DNA from: Dipteris shenzhenensis
Lineage: Eukaryota; Polypodiophyta; Polypodiopsida; Gleicheniales
Direction: 5' to 3' (one strand)
DNA: 64,000 bases
Assembly: GCA_047967505.1 (NCBI GenBank)
Contig: CM106538.1
The position numbers were made by a program, and so were the translations under genes. Within the stretch, counting starts at the first letter, position 1; every line of letters starts with the position of its first letter. Positions 36,351 to 50,680 of this stretch are shown one piece after another. A model generated the notes under the pieces. It was not told where the DNA came from. It made no database searches and saw nothing but the letters and a program-made list of their open reading frames with translations.

Positions 36351-36516
36351 GATTGATTGGAAAAGTCATTGTTCCTCATGTTTTGGCAATTTTGGAGTTG
36401 TATCATAGCTAGAGGTCCCATCCATGGTTCAAAGGAGGCCATAATAGACAACAATCAAGGATGGTTTGAGTTTGGCTATAAAAGGAGGAGATGTCTAGTA
36501 ACTTGCTCTCTCTCTC

Positions 36517-36549
<33 letters not shown>

Positions 36550-37736
36550 TTCTCTCCTGTGCTTAGTTAATACTCTACCACAAAAGGCTATTGACTTTAT
36601 GGTCAAATGCATTGTTTTGTTCCATTTGAGCAGAGTTAAGTTGGGAGAGTAGAGTATTAAGGGCCATGTACTAGGTATGAGGGTTCGAGTAGTTGTAACT
36701 TGAGAGAAAATTGTGTAGTTAATGTTGTTCTATTTGTTGAGTCACTTGAGAGACCATGACCAAGTATTGTGGTGATCCTAAGCAAAAGATTATGGAAGGA
36801 CATTGGAGGAATTAAATTCCATGGAAAGTAGTTGGATAATGTTTTGGCTATGTTCAAACAAGTCAAGAGATCAGCATGATAGAGGACAACGAATGTAGAT
36901 CCATTCAGTCATTGTTGGTGTCAATGAGTACTTAGTGCTACACATTAAACTTGTTTTTCGAGTTGTAATGGTTTTTCTATGAGCAGTAATAATTGTGTGC
37001 TATTGATATATTGAATCATTGTGTGATTCATTCCATTGCAGATTTGGCTTAATAGTGGAATGTCAATATTAAAATGATTGATTTATACATAGTTGTCTTT
37101 GTGCAAAGTGTATTGCATAGTAGATGTTAACGTGGACAAGATTTCATTTCCATCACTCTATAATATGAAATTGATAATTCTAACACTATTGCATATGAAG
37201 AGTGTAACTTTGTGTACAAATGAGAAACACATGGAATATTCTCCTTTTTAAATAAAAATTGGAGACTTTATCATTAACTTTTTCAAAAAATACCCCATGG
37301 TATCACTATGAAAGAAATCTTATATGAAAAGAGGTCAAAAGTTGAAACAAATTATTATAATGGATTTAAAAAATTGCATAATTTTGATCATTCTTCAAAT
37401 AAAATTTTTCTGCACACATGGCTTTTCTCATAGTCATAACACTTGAATCTTTTAACAATTTTCTAGCGTCGTGTAACTTAAAATACTATGTAATTTTATT
37501 ATTTTAACATCTCAAGATATATAAAGTTATTAAAGTACTAAGATAGGAGAAAATGAATTGTCCGATTGTAAAAGTGTAACTATTTTAACTAAATATTCAT
37601 GAGGTTAACTCTTGTTGCATGCTTGCCTATTTGATATTCACCCATGCTTGCCTATTGGTTTTTTCTCAAACAACTTGCACAAGGTCACTATGCATCATTG
37701 GTTGAACTAATGAACCAGCTCCAATGATATATTCTT
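36351..37736 (+). repeat. Array unit U17, type a'
   Basis: Unit of 1,386 bp with the CTCCTGTGCTTAG marker. The donor is changed to AG|TTAAGT. Confidence 0.95.
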
Positions 37737-39072
37737 GATTGATTTGAAAAGTCATTGTTCCTCATGTTTTGGCAATTTTGCAGTTGTATCACAGCTACAG
37801 GTCCCATCCATGATTCAAAGGAGGTCATAATAGACAACAATCAAGGATGGTTTGAGTTTGCCTATAAAAGGAGGAGATGTCTAGTTACTTACTCTCTCTC
37901 TCTCTCTCTCATGTGCTTAGTTAATACTCTACCACAAAAGGCCATCGAATTTATGGTCAAGTGCATTGTTTTTTTCCATTTGAGTAGAGGTAAGTTGGGA
38001 GAGTAGAGCATTAAGGGCCATGTACTAGATATGAGGGTTCGAGTGGTTGTAACTTGAGAGAAAATTGTGTAGTTAATGTTATTCTATTTGTTGAGTCACT
38101 TAAGAGACCATAACCAAGTAATGTCGTGATCCTAAGGGAAAGACTATGGAAGGACATTGGAGGAATTACATTCCATGGAAGGTAGTTGGATAATGTTTTG
38201 GCTATGTTCAAACAAGTCAAGAGTTCAGCATGATAGAGGATGACGAATGTAGATCTATTCAGTCATTGTTGGTGTCATTGAGTACTCAATGCTACAAATT
38301 AAACTTGCTTTTTGAGTTGTAATGGTTTTTATATTAGCAGTAACAATTGTATGCTATTGATATATTGAATCATTGTGTGATTCATTCCATTGCAGATTTG
38401 GCTTAATAGTGAAATCTCAATATTAAAATGATTGATTCATACATAGTTGTCTTTGTGCAAAGTGTATTGCATAGTAGATGTTAACTTGGACAAGATTTCA
38501 TTTCCATCACTCTATAACATGAAATTTATAATTCTAACACTATTGCATATGGAGAGTGGAACATTGTGCACAAATGAGAAATGCATGGAATATTCTCCTT
38601 TTTTAATAAAAATTTGAGCTTTTATAATTAACTTTTTCAAAAAATACCATATGATATCACTATGAAGAGGTCAAAAGTTGAAACAAATTATTATAATGAA
38701 TTTGAGAAATTGCATAATTTCGATCGTTTTTCAAATAAATTTTTTCTACACACATGGCTTTTCTGATAGTCACAAAACTTGAATGTTTTAGTAATTTTCT
38801 AGCGTGACGTAACTTAAAATACTATGTAATTTTGTTACTTCAACATCTCAAGATATATAAAATTATTATAGTATTAAGATAGGAGAAAATGATTCGTCCT
38901 ATTGTAAAAGTGTAACTATTTTAACTAAATATTCATGAGTTGAACTCTTGTTGCATGCTTGCCTATCTAATATTCACCCATGCTTGCCTATTGGTTTTTT
39001 CTCAAATGACTTGCATAAGGTCATTGTGGATCATTGGTTGAACTAATGAACCAGCTCCAATGATATATTCTT
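37737..39072 (+). repeat. Array unit U18, type b
   Basis: Unit of 1,336 bp with TTTTGCAG and CACAGCTACAGG. Its 3' half resembles type d units (ATACCATATG), which suggests recombination inside the unit. Confidence 0.95.
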
Positions 39073-39227
39073 GATTGATTGGAAAAGTCATTGTTTCTCA
39101 TGTTTTGGCAATTTTGGAGTTGTATCATAGCGAGAGGTCCCATCCATGGTTCAAAGGAGGTCATAATAGACAACAATCAATGATGGTTTGAGTTTGGGTA
39201 TAAAAGGAGGAGATGTCTAGTTACTTG

Positions 39228-39261
<34 letters not shown>

Positions 39262-39412
39262 CTCTACCACAAAAGGCTATCGAATTTATGGTCAAGTGCA
39301 TTGTTTTGTTCCATTTGAGTAGAGGTAAGTTGGGAGAGTAGAGCATTAAGGGCCATGTATTAGATATGAGGGTTCGAGTGGTTGTAACTTAAGTTAAAAT
39401 TGTGTAGTTACT
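39073..39412 (+). repeat. Array unit U19, type e, cut by copia
   Basis: The third type e unit, again ending at GTAGTTACT before copia sequence. Confidence 0.95.
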
Positions 39413-40323
39413 CTTGGAGAGCTACATTTTTTTTTTGGCATAGAGGACATCAAGGAAGGGATGACACATGGATGCTACAGTATAAGTATGATTTAGACAT
39501 GCTTGCAAAGTATGGCATGACTATATGTAAGCCCATGAGTACACTTGATCCCAATGGTAAGTTGTTAGCACTTACATTCGATGAGAGAGGAGATCCAAAC
39601 ATGTATCCTAGAATGGTAGGAAGGTTTATTTACCTCACCATTACTCATTTAGATCTCAATTATGTAGTTTGAGTAGTCAACCAATTTATGCAGTCACCCA
39701 GGAAGCCTCATTGGATGCAATTTGCAAGATCATGCAATGTGCCAGGCATATACTTGGATATGGTTTGCACTCCAAGACTTATCGAAAGCTCGATCTTTAT
39801 GCATTCATGGATGCCAATTGGGTAGGTAGTGCAAATGATAGGAGATCCACATCTGGATATGTATTCATTTTTGTAGGGGTTGCAGTGTCATGGTATTCAA
39901 AGAAGCATCCAATAGTTGCATTTTCTTCTACAAAGGTTGAATACAAAGGGGCAATAATTATGGCATGTGAGACCATCTAGTTATGCAGTCTACTATCATA
40001 GGTTGGCTATGATGTGGTGGATTAGATTCCTCTTTATTGCAAAAATATAAGTAGCATCATGCTAGCTAATAATCCTATATAAGTTGCAAGCTTGCATGAA
40101 ACACATAGAGATCCACTACCATTTCATTCAAGCGAAGATCCTCAATGGTGGAGAGCTAGACTTGTAGCATGTGTCTACCAAGGAGTAGGTTGTAGACATA
40201 TTCACAAAGGCATTGCCATGTGACTTCAAAGTTTGACTACTTTTAGCAATTTATGGGAGTACATTGATTGAGTAGTACAAGCTCCAGTACTCATCCTCCT
40301 TGTGACTTGAGCTTGAGGAGGAG
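39413..40323 (+). mobile_element. Ty1/copia pol 3' fragment 3
   Basis: The best preserved copy. The RT tail is open through 39,672 with TWMLQYKYDLDMLAKYGMT and MYPRMVGRFIYLTITHLDLN; a frame change then leads to RNase H (39,669-39,980) with FMDANWVGSANDRRST and STKVEYKGA. It ends in the same degraded ADIFTKALP region and polypurine tract as the other fragments. Confidence 0.9.
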
Positions 40324-40690
40324 TGTTGCAATGTATGGAGACTTATGTCTCTACCCACCTGCTCATCATCACTGATAGGTGGAGCACACTGGTGACCAAT
40401 AAGCAAGACATGTAACTTATCTTATCCTCATTGTATATGTAGTTATGGTGGTGTTCTAGTGCCCAAGTATATATGGCAAACTTAGTTTATGTTGTGTTTT
40501 GTGAGATGCTCATTTAGAAGAACAAGAAGAAGGCCTCCTCCACCTTCCCTTCTCTTGTTGTGTGTGCTACATGATTCGTTTCACTTCTGTAATAGATATG
40601 CCAAACAAGAAGAAGGCTTCCTCCACCTTGCCCTTTCTTGTTGTATGTGCTACTTGATTCATTTTTCTTTTGTAGTAGATATGTCAAACA
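40324..40690 (+). mobile_element. Copia 3' LTR 3
   Basis: A 367-bp LTR with the same tandem duplication of about 95 bp as LTR 1. TG...CA ends; block B follows directly. Confidence 0.85.
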
Positions 40691-42981
40691 TTAATTTTAG
40701 TGACTTTTGAAGAGAATTTTCAAAGTGATTTCATGACGATATTCTCCGTGGTTTGCAATCCAACTTCTCTTTGGCTCATGAAGTGAAATGGTCTGACAAG
40801 ACGTTTTCTTAGACCTTTTTTTTGACTGATGAAGTGAAATGGATTTCCATGAGAATTTTGATTGTAAAGGTTTGATATCTCAATCATTGTTAAGAAAAGG
40901 GTCTTGAAGCTTGCACAAAAGACAACACAAATGAATCAATAGTTGCATTCATCATCATTTAAGAAAACTTGAATGCAACTATTGCATTTGTTTTGTCTTC
41001 GGAATGTCTAATTTTTTAATTGGTTTCTCCTTCTTTGATAAGTAGGCTTCTATTTTTCTTTGATAAGTGTTTTGTCAGGGAGAGATAGATATTCATACAA
41101 TAGACACACTAGACAAGAAAGGAAGGTGAACTTCCAGGAGTCACATTTTACCGTGGCTTAACTCCACCATATCCATGCAGATGTGGAATAAAGTCATGGA
41201 ATAGCATGAGCAGGGATGTCTCCAAAACTTGGGGGACAATTTTCTTGAGAATGTCATTGAGGTGCAATTGTAGACTAATGGCGCTTGGGAGCTGGTCATT
41301 GGCATTGAAGGGAGATAGGTGGTGGATGAGGAAGAGGAGCTATAGAGGCATCGGGTACCTTGGTTGGGTCTTGCAAAAGGTAGGGCCCAATTGGGTTCTT
41401 GACTCTTGGGGTTAGTATTGGAGTCTAAGTATACAAAGTATTGATGCCCCCATGCGGACCTCATCTAGATGGTGTACACACCAGTCTTCTTTCTATTGCT
41501 TGACCACTTGCATTGCATCTAGATCCACAATGCTTAAGTGCATGAATTTGTACTTATAATTTTATGCTATATGGATTGGTCCACTTGGTGATTGGGATCC
41601 TACAGAATTCCAATAGATTGTGCCACATCATATTGATGGCCCATGCAAGGAGTCACTCGAGAAGTTAGAGTAGCTTGATGTAATACGTAGACAAGGTCAA
41701 CGTGGTTGATCTAATAGCAGTGTCGAAGGTATGCTACAATTGAGCTATAATCTCTATTGAATGATGTGGAATCGGAGAAGACCGTATAGTCGGTGTTGAC
41801 AAACTGATCCAAGGGCTGCATAAAAGCTGGGGATAAAGGTGCAAGCGTGATATAGTATTGTGCTAATGAAGTAGCCCATAAAACTGACAAGGTATGGCAA
41901 CCTATCAAACCTGTATGCTCAACTATAATGAGTTGAAGGTCATCTGATGTGTGCATAGCCAAACATCCATCAGCATAGGATGTAGCATCTCTCATAGGCT
42001 CAAGGTGGAGCTGATAGTATAAAGGCCTAGAACTCTAGAATATCATTGAGAATGTGTAAGATGTCCCTGAGGCATATGAGGTGTCGAATGCTGATAGAGG
42101 GACTAATGTGTAACCCCGGATCCAACCACTAATTTGCATTAAGTATGGATTGTATACGACAGCCATAAGTGCATGATGAAACACTAAGTCTCCCCATGTT
42201 GTGCACTAAGACATCCACTGCACTAAGTCGATGCTAGAATGTAATGAAGACTCATGTGCTGATCTGAACTGAAGGTGAAAATTGTGTCCAAGAATGTAAT
42301 AGGTTTCGTATTAGAGGTGAAAGCATCAGTGATGGATGCTCGAATGAAACCACCTAAGGAGTTGAATGTGCCATGGCATGTATCTCCACATGCTGTAGAA
42401 GATGTGAGTGCCTTGTGCTGACTGTTGTAAATCTACATGATCATAATTGAACTCTTGCTTTGTATTTGCATCTGATGTGACAATAGTTGGAGTTAGATCC
42501 ATGCATAAATGTGATGGTTGTATATCACTGGAATCAAACTGTGCTAATGTAGCCTTAGGGGATTGCCTCATGCTGAGGGACTGTCAAATGTGCCTCATGA
42601 TAAGGGCTTTACCAAGAAGTGTGCCTCATGGTGAGGGCTTATCATCAAATGTGCATGATCAAAAACTGCGGACTGATCCATGCTAGCATCCAAAGCATTT
42701 GCATCCAATCTCTCAAGTAGACCAATGAAGCTCAAGTCGACATCATATACCCTATGGCAATGAATGGTCGAATAAGGTTCTCTTTCCACTCACAGATATC
42801 ATTTAGAGTCATGATTGGTGTATCATCAACTGTGTGATGTGAAGAGCTCCATGATGGGGACGGTCTAGTGCTTTGTGCAAGAGGCTTAGCCATGTACCGG
42901 TGAGAGTGTCTACCCATGAGAAAATTGTGAGAGCTACCACTGGGGGGGTTATGCTTGAGTTACCGCCATTGGGAAGCTTAC
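40691..42981. repeat. Block B, copy 2 (longer)
   Basis: It repeats copy 1 up to about 42,530 and then continues for a further 450 bp that copy 1 lacks. The extra part holds ACCACTGGGGGGG and ATTGGGAAGCTTAC, motifs also found in block C. A difference near 42,205 (a short deletion relative to 21,300) separates the copies. No protein domain is recognisable. Confidence 0.85.
40919..40999. repeat. Foldback in block B copy 2
   Basis: Same structure as at 20,019-20,099: arms 40,919-40,951 and 40,970-40,999 with an 18-nt loop. Confidence 0.85.
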
Positions 42982-43639
42982 AATGATTCATATATAGTTG
43001 TCTTTGTGCAAAGTGTATTGCATAGTACATGTTAACTTGGACAAGATTTCATTTCCATCACTCTATAATATGAAATTTATAATTCTAACACTTGCATATG
43101 AAGAGTGTAACATTGTGCACAAATGAGAAACACATGGAATATTCCCCTTTTTTAACAAAAATTTGATACTTTAAAATTAACTTTTCCAAAAAATACCCCA
43201 TGGTATTACTATGAAAAAAATCTTATATGAAAAGAGGTCAAAAGTTGAAACAAATTATTATATTGAATTGAAAAAATTGCGTAATTTTGATCACTGTTCA
43301 AATAAATATTTTCTACATACATGGCTTTTCTCATAGTCAGAACACTTGAATCCTTTAGCAATTCTTTAGCGTGGTGTAACTTAAAATACTATGTAATTTT
43401 GTTATTTTAACATCTCAAGATATAGAAAGTTATTATAGTATTAAGATAGGAGAAAATGAATTGTCCTATTGTAAAAGTGTAAGTATTTTAACTAAATATT
43501 CATGAGTTGAACTCTTGTTGCATGCTTGCCTATCTGATATTCACCCATGCTTGCCTATTGGTTTTTTCTCAAACGACTTGCACAAGGTCACTGTGGATCA
43601 TTGGTTGAACTAATGAACCAGCTCCAATGATATATTCTT
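42982..43639 (+). repeat. Array partial unit after block B copy 2
   Basis: The array resumes at AATGATTCATATATAG, downstream of the splice acceptor. No promoter or donor is present in this piece. Confidence 0.9.
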
Positions 43640-43793
43640 GATTGATTGGAAAAGTCATTGTTCCTCATGTTTTGGCAATTTTGGAGTTGTATCATAGCTA
43701 CAGGTCCCATCCGTGGTTCAAAGGAGCTCATAATAGACAACAATCAAGGATGGTTTGAGTTTGGCTATAAAAGGAGGAGATGTCTAGTTACTT

Positions 43794-43835
<42 letters not shown>

Positions 43836-45010
43836 GTGCTTACTTAATACTTACCACAAAAGGCTATCGAATTTATGGTCAAGTGCATTGTTTTGTTCCA
43901 TTTGAGTAGAGGTAAGTTGGGAGAGTAGAGCATTAAAGGCCATGTACTAGATATGAGGGTTCGAGTGGTTGTAACTTGAGAGAAAATTGTGTAGTTACTG
44001 TTGTTCTATTTGTTGAGTCACTTAAGAGACCATGACCAAGTATTGTGGTAACCCTAAGCGAAAGGTTATGGAAAGACATTGGAGAAATCAAATTCCATGG
44101 AAGGTAGTTGGATAATGTTTTGGCTATGCTCAAACAAGTCAAGAGTTCAGCATGATAGAGGACGACAAATGTAGATCCATTCAGTCATTGTTGGTGTCAA
44201 TGAGTACTCAGTGCTACAAATTAAACTTGTTTTTTGAGTTGTAATGGTTTTTATATTAACAGTAACAATTGTATGCTATTGATATATTGAATCATTGTGT
44301 GATTCATTCCATTGCAAATTCGGCTTAACAATGGAATGCCAATATTAAAATGATTGATTCATACATAGTTGTCTGTGCAAAGTGTATTGCATAGTAGATG
44401 TTAGCTTGGACAAGATTTAATTTCCATCACCCTATAATATGAAATTGATAATTCTAACACTATTGCATATGAAGAGTGTCACATTGTGCACAAATGAGAA
44501 ACACATGGAATATTTCCATTTTTTAATAAAAATTTGATACTTTATAATTAACTTTTCTAAAAAATAACCCATTGTATCACTATGAAGAAAATCTTATATG
44601 AAAAGAGGTCAAAAGTTGAAAAAAATTATTATAATGAATTTAAAAAATTGCATAATTTCGATCATTCTTTAAATAAATTTTTTCTACACACATGGCTTTT
44701 CTCAAAGTCACAACACTTGAATCTTTTAGCAATTTTCTAGCGTAGTGTAAAATAAAATACAATGTAATTTTGTTATTTTAACATCTCAAGATATATAAAG
44801 TTATTTTAGTATTAAGATAGGAGAAAATGAATCGTCCTATTGTAAAAGTGTAACTATTTTAACTAAATATTCAGGAGTTGAACTCTTGTTGCATGCTTGC
44901 CTATCTGATATTCACCCATGCTTGCCTATTGGTTTTTTCTCAAACGACTTGCACAAGGTCATTGTTGATTATTGGTTGAACTAATGAACCAGCTCCAATG
45001 ATATATTCTT
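43640..45010 (+). repeat. Array unit U20, d-like
   Basis: Unit of 1,371 bp with GCTACAGG and AGGAGCTC but CATGTGC after the CT tract. TATA box and donor are intact. Confidence 0.95.
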
Positions 45011-45170
45011 GATTGATTGGAAAAGTCATTGTTCCTCTTGTTTTGGCAATTTTGGAGTTGTATTATAGCTACAGGTCCCATCCATGGTTCACAGGAGGTC
45101 ATAATAGACAACAATCAAGGATGGTTTGAGTTTGGCTATAAAATGAGGAGATGTCTACTTACTTGCTCCC

Positions 45171-45208
<38 letters not shown>

Positions 45209-46387
45209 GTGCTTACTTAATACTTTACCACAAAAGGCTATCGAATTTATGGTCAAGTGCATTGTTTTGTTCTATTTGAGTAGAGGTAAAATGGGAGAGT
45301 AGAGCATTAAGGGCCATGTACTAGATATGAGGGTTCGAGTGGTTGTAACTTGAGAGAAAATTATGTAGTTACTGTTGTTCTATTTGTTGAGTCACTTGAG
45401 AGACCATGACCAATTATTATGGTGACCCTAAGCAAAAGATTATGGAAGAACATTGGAGGAATTAAATTCCTTGGAAAGTAGTTGGATAATGTTTTGGCTA
45501 TGTTCAAATAAGTCAAGAGTTCAGCATGATAGAGGACAATGAATATAGATCCATTCAGTCCTTGTTGGTGTCAATGAGTACTGAGTGTTACAAATTAAAC
45601 TTATTTTTTGAGTTGTAATGGTTTTTCTATCAGCAGTAACAATTGTATGCTATTGATATATTGAATCAATGTGTGATTCATTCCATTGTTGTAGATTTGG
45701 CTTAACCGTGGAATGTCAATATTAAAATGATTGATTTATGCATAGTTGTCTTGGTGTAAAGCGTATTGAATAGTAGATGTTAACTTGGACAAGATTTCAT
45801 TTCCATCACTCTATATTATGAAATTTATCATTCTAACACTATTGCATATGAAGAGTGTAACATTGTGCACAAATGAGAAACACATGGAATATTCTCCTTT
45901 TTAAATAAACATTTAAGACTTTATAATTAACTTTTTCAAAAAATACCCTATGATATCACTATGAAAAAAATCTTATATGAAAAGAGGTCAAAAGTTCTAA
46001 AAAATTATTATAATGAATTTAAAAAATTGCATAATTTCGATCATTCTTCAAATAATTTTTTTCTACACATGGCTTTTCTCATAGTGACAACACTTGAATC
46101 TTTTAGCAATTTTCTATCGTGGTGTGACTTAAAATACTATGTAATTTTGTTATTTTAACATCTCAAGATATTTCAAGTTATTATAGTATTAAGATAGGAG
46201 AAAATGATTCCTCCTATTGTAAAAGTGTAACTATTTTAACTAAATATTTATGAGTTGAACTCTTGTTGCATGCTTGCCTATCTGATATTCACCCATGCTT
46301 GCCTATTGGTTTTTTCTCAAACGACTGGCACAAGGTCACTGTGGATCATTGGTTGAACTAATGAACCAGCTCCAATGATATATTGTT
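45011..46387 (+). repeat. Array unit U21
   Basis: Unit of 1,377 bp that does not fit the main types. The box reads TATAAAATGAGG and the donor is weakened to GTAAAA. Confidence 0.9.
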
Positions 46388-47643
46388 GATTGATTGGAAA
46401 AGTCATTGTTCCTCGTGTTTTGGCAATTTTGGAGTTGTATCATAGCTAGAGGTCCCATCCATGGTTCAAACAAGGTCATAATAGACAACAATCAAGGATG
46501 GTTTGAGTTTGGTTAAAAAAGGAGGAGATGTCTAGTTACTTGCTCTCTCTCTCTCTCTCTCTGTCTCTGTCTCTTGCTCTCATTTGCTTACTTAATACTC
46601 TACCACAGAAGGCTATCGAATTTATGATCAAGTGCATTGTTTTGTTCCATTTGAGTAGAGGTAGGTTGGGAGAGTAGAGCATTAAGGGCCATGTACTAGA
46701 TATGAGGGTTCGAGTGGTTGTAACTTGAGAGAAAATTGTGTAGTTACTGTTGTTCTATTTGTTGAGTCACTTGAGAGACCATGACCAAGTATTATGGTGA
46801 CCCTAAGCAAAAGATTATGGAAGGACATTGGAGGAATTAAATTCCATGGAAGGTAGTTGGATAATGTTTTGGCTATGTTCAAACAAGTCAAGAGTTCAGC
46901 ATGATAGAGGACAATGAATGTAGATCTATTCAATCATTGTTGGTGTCAATGAGTACTCAGTGCTATAAATTTAACTTTTTTTTTGAGTTGTAATGGTTTT
47001 TTCTATCAGCAGTAACAATTGTATGCTATTGATATATTGAATCATTGTGTGATTCATTCCATTGCAGATTTGGCTTAATAGTGGAATGTCAATATTAAAA
47101 TGATTGATTCATACATAGTTGTCTTTGTGCAAAGTGTATTTCATAATAGATGTTAACTTGGACAAGATTTCATTTCCATCACTCTATAATATGAAATTTA
47201 TCATTCAAACACTATTGCATATGAAGAGTATAACTTTGTGCACAAATGAGAAACACATGAAATATTCCGCTTTTTTAAAATTTGAGCTTTTAGAATTAAC
47301 TTTTCCAAAAAATACCCCATGGTATCACGATGAAAAAATTTTTATATGAAATGAGGTTAAAAGTTGAAACAAATTATTATAATGAATTTAAAAAATTGCA
47401 TAATTTTGATCATTCTTCAAATAAATTTTTTCTACACACATGGCTTTTCTCATAGTCACAACACTTGAATCTTTTAGCAATTCTCTAGCATGATGTAACT
47501 TAAACTACTATATAATTTTGTTATTTTAACATCTCAAGATATATAAAGTTATTGTAGTATTAAGATAGGAGAAAATGAGTTGTCCTATTGTAAAAGTGTA
47601 ACTATTTTAACTAAATATTCATGAGCTGAACTCTTATTGCATA
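46388..47643 (+). repeat. Array unit U22, 3' end replaced by block C
   Basis: The TATA box is damaged (GGTTAAAAAAGG) and the CT tract holds GTCTCTGTCTCTTG. The unit stops at GAACTCTTATTGCAT, where block C begins. Confidence 0.9.
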
Positions 47644-48064
47644 TCTACATCTGATGTGTCATAAATGGAGTCGAATCTATGCATCAATGTGATGGTTGTA
47701 CATCAGTAGAATTAAACTATCTATGATGAGGGTTTATATCGAACACTATATGAGAGCTTGCATTGGGGGGCTTATGGTCGAGCTACCACTGGGGGTTAAG
47801 TTAAACGATCAAAACCAAGTCATGGTGGAAGAACTATGTGTGTGTGACAAAGATCAAGCCCATAAAATGAAAATGACAGGCGTAGCCAAGAGTCTGTACA
47901 AGGCTGATGAATATGTGTGTAGGAACCAATGCAAAAAATAATCAATGAAAATGAATTACATGGATGACATATGTCTGTGCAAGAAGAATGCAACAATCCT
48001 GAATCCAAGAAAAATAACTCTACCAAGTGTCACACTATGTGATGAACTACCAAATGCCAAGAGT
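47644..48064 (+). repeat. Block C, copy 1
   Basis: About 420 bp repeated at 55,120-55,556. The start resembles the end of block B copy 1 (CATCTGATGTG, GTGATGGTTGTA), followed by TTGGGGGGCTTAT and CCACTGGGGG. Short open frames (for example ADEYVCRNQCKK) show no family. The right end meets the inverted array segment. Confidence 0.85.
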
Positions 48065-48513
48065 ATCAATAGCATACAATTGTTACTGCTGATAGAAAAA
48101 CCATTACAACTCAAAAAACATGTTTAATTTGTAGCACTGAGTACTCATTGACACCAACAATGACTGAATGGATCTACATTCGTCCTCCTCTATCATGCTG
48201 AACTCTTGATTTATTTGAACATAGCAAAAACATTATCCAACTACCTTCCATCGAATTTAATTCCTCCAATGTCCTTCCATAATCTTTCGCTTAGGGTCAC
48301 CACAATACTTGGTCATTGTCCTTCAAGTGACTCAACAAATAAGACAACAGTAACTACACAATTTTCTCTCAAGTTACAACCACTCGAACCCTCATATCTA
48401 GTACATGGCCCTTAATGCTCTACTCTCCCAACTTACCTCTGCTCAAATGGAACAAAACAATGCACTTGACCATAAATTCGATAGCCTTTTGTGGTAGAGT
48501 ATTAAGTAACCAC

Positions 48514-48580
<67 letters not shown>

Positions 48581-50680
48581 CAAGTAACTAGGCATTTCCT
48601 CCTTTTATAGCCAAAATCAAACCATCTTTGATTGTTGTCTATTATGACCTTTGAACCATGCATGGGACCTCTAGCTATGATAAAACTCCAAAATTGCAAA
48701 AACATGAGAAACAATGACTTTTCCAATCAATCAAGAATATATCATTGGAGCTGGTTCATTAGTTCAACCAATGATCCACAGTGACCTTGTGCAAGTCGTT
48801 TGAGAAAAAACCAATAGGCAAGCATGGGTTAATATCAGATAGGCAAGCATGCAACAAGAGTTAACCTCATGAATATTTAGTTAAAATAGTTACACTTTTA
48901 CAATAGGACAATTCATTTTCTCCTATCTTAATACTATAATAACTTTATATATCTTGAGATGTTAAAATAACAAAATTACATAGTATTTTAAGTTACACCA
49001 CGCTAGAAAATTGCTAAAAGATTCAAGTGTTGTGACTATGAGAAAAGCCACGTGTGTAGAAAAAATTTATTTGAAGATTGATCGAAATTATGCAATTTTT
49101 TAAATTCATTATAATAATTTGTTTCAACTTTTGTCCTCTTCATAGTGATACCATGCGGTATTTTTTGGAAAAGTTAATTATAAAGTCTCAAATTTTTATT
49201 AAAAAAGGAGAATATTTCATGTGATTCTCATTTGTGCACAATGTTACACTCTTCATATGCAATAGTGTTAGAATTATAAATTTCATATTATAGAGAGAGA
49301 GAGCAAGTAACTAGACATCTCCTCCTTTTATAGCCAAACTCAAACCATCCTTGATTGTTGTCTATTATGACCTCCTTTGAACCATGGATGGGACCTCTAG
49401 CTATGATACAACTCCAGAATTGCGAAAACACGAGGAACAATGACTTTTCTAATCAATCAAGAATATATCATTGGAGCTGGTTCATTAGTTCAATCAATGA
49501 TGCACAGTGACCTTGTGCAAGTCGTTTGAGAAAAAACCAATAGGCAAATTTGGGTGAATATTAGATAGGCAAGCATGCAACAAGAGTTCAACTCATGAAT
49601 ATTTAGTTAAAATAGTTACACTTTTACAATAGGACAATTCATTTTCTCCTATCTTACTACTATAATAACTTTATATATCTTGAGATGTTAAAATAACAAA
49701 ATTACAAAGTATTTTAAGTTACACCACACTAGAAAATTGCTAAAAGATTCAAGTGTTGTGACTATGAGAAAAGCCATGTGTAGAAAAAATTTATTTGAAG
49801 AATGATCAAAATTATGCAATTTTTTAAATTCATTATAATAATTTGTTAGAACTTTTGACCTCTTTTCATATAAGATTTTTTTCATAGTGATACCATGGGG
49901 TATTTTTTGGAAAAGTTAATTATAAAGTTTCAAATTTTTATTAAAAAAGGAAAATATTCCATGCGTTTCTCATTTGTGCACAATGTTACACTCTTCATAT
50001 GCAATAGTGTTAAAATTATTAATTTCATATTATAGAGTGATGGAAATGAAATCTTGTCCAAGTTAACATCTACTATGCAATACACTTTGCACAAAGACAA
50101 CTATGTATGAATCAATCATTTTAATATTGACATTCCACTGTTAAGCCAAATCTGCAATGGAATGAATCACACAATGATTCAATATATCAATAGCATACAA
50201 TTGTTACTATTGATAGAAAAACCATTACAACTCAAAAAACAAGTTTAATTTGTAGCACTGAGTACTCATTGACACCAACAATGACTGAATGGATCTACAT
50301 TTATCGTCCTCTATGATACTAAACTCTTGACTTGTTTGAACATAGCCAAAACATTATCCAACTACTTTCCTTGGAATTTAATTCCTCCAATGTCCTGCCA
50401 TAATCTTTTGCTTAGGGTCGCCACAATACTTGGTCATGGTCTCTCAAGTGACTCAACAAATAGAACAACAGTAACTACACAATTTTCTCTCAAGTTACAA
50501 CCACTCGAACCCTCATATCTAGTACATGGCCCTTAATGCTCTACTCTCCCAACTTAACTCTGCTCAAATGGAACAAAACAATGCACTTGACCATAAATTC
50601 GATAGCCTTTTGTAGTAGAGTATTAAGTAAGCACATGAGACAGAGAGAGAAAGAGAGAGAGAGAGAGAAAGAGAGAGAGA
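48065..50680 (-). repeat. Inverted array segment
   Basis: About 2.6 kb of array units lie in reverse orientation. They appear as GA tracts, CTCCTTTTATAG for the TATA region, and the reversed anchor CCAATCAATC at 48,723-48,732 and 49,449-49,458. Three partial units are present: 48,065-48,732, 48,733-49,458 (with an internal deletion near 49,293) and 49,459-50,680. The right breakpoint lies in a GA tract; the left one follows block C. Confidence 0.95.

Noticed and set aside
41141-41464. 107-codon minus-strand frame in block B
   Set aside because: The counterpart frame in block B copy 1 is not preserved at this length, and no motif is recognisable.
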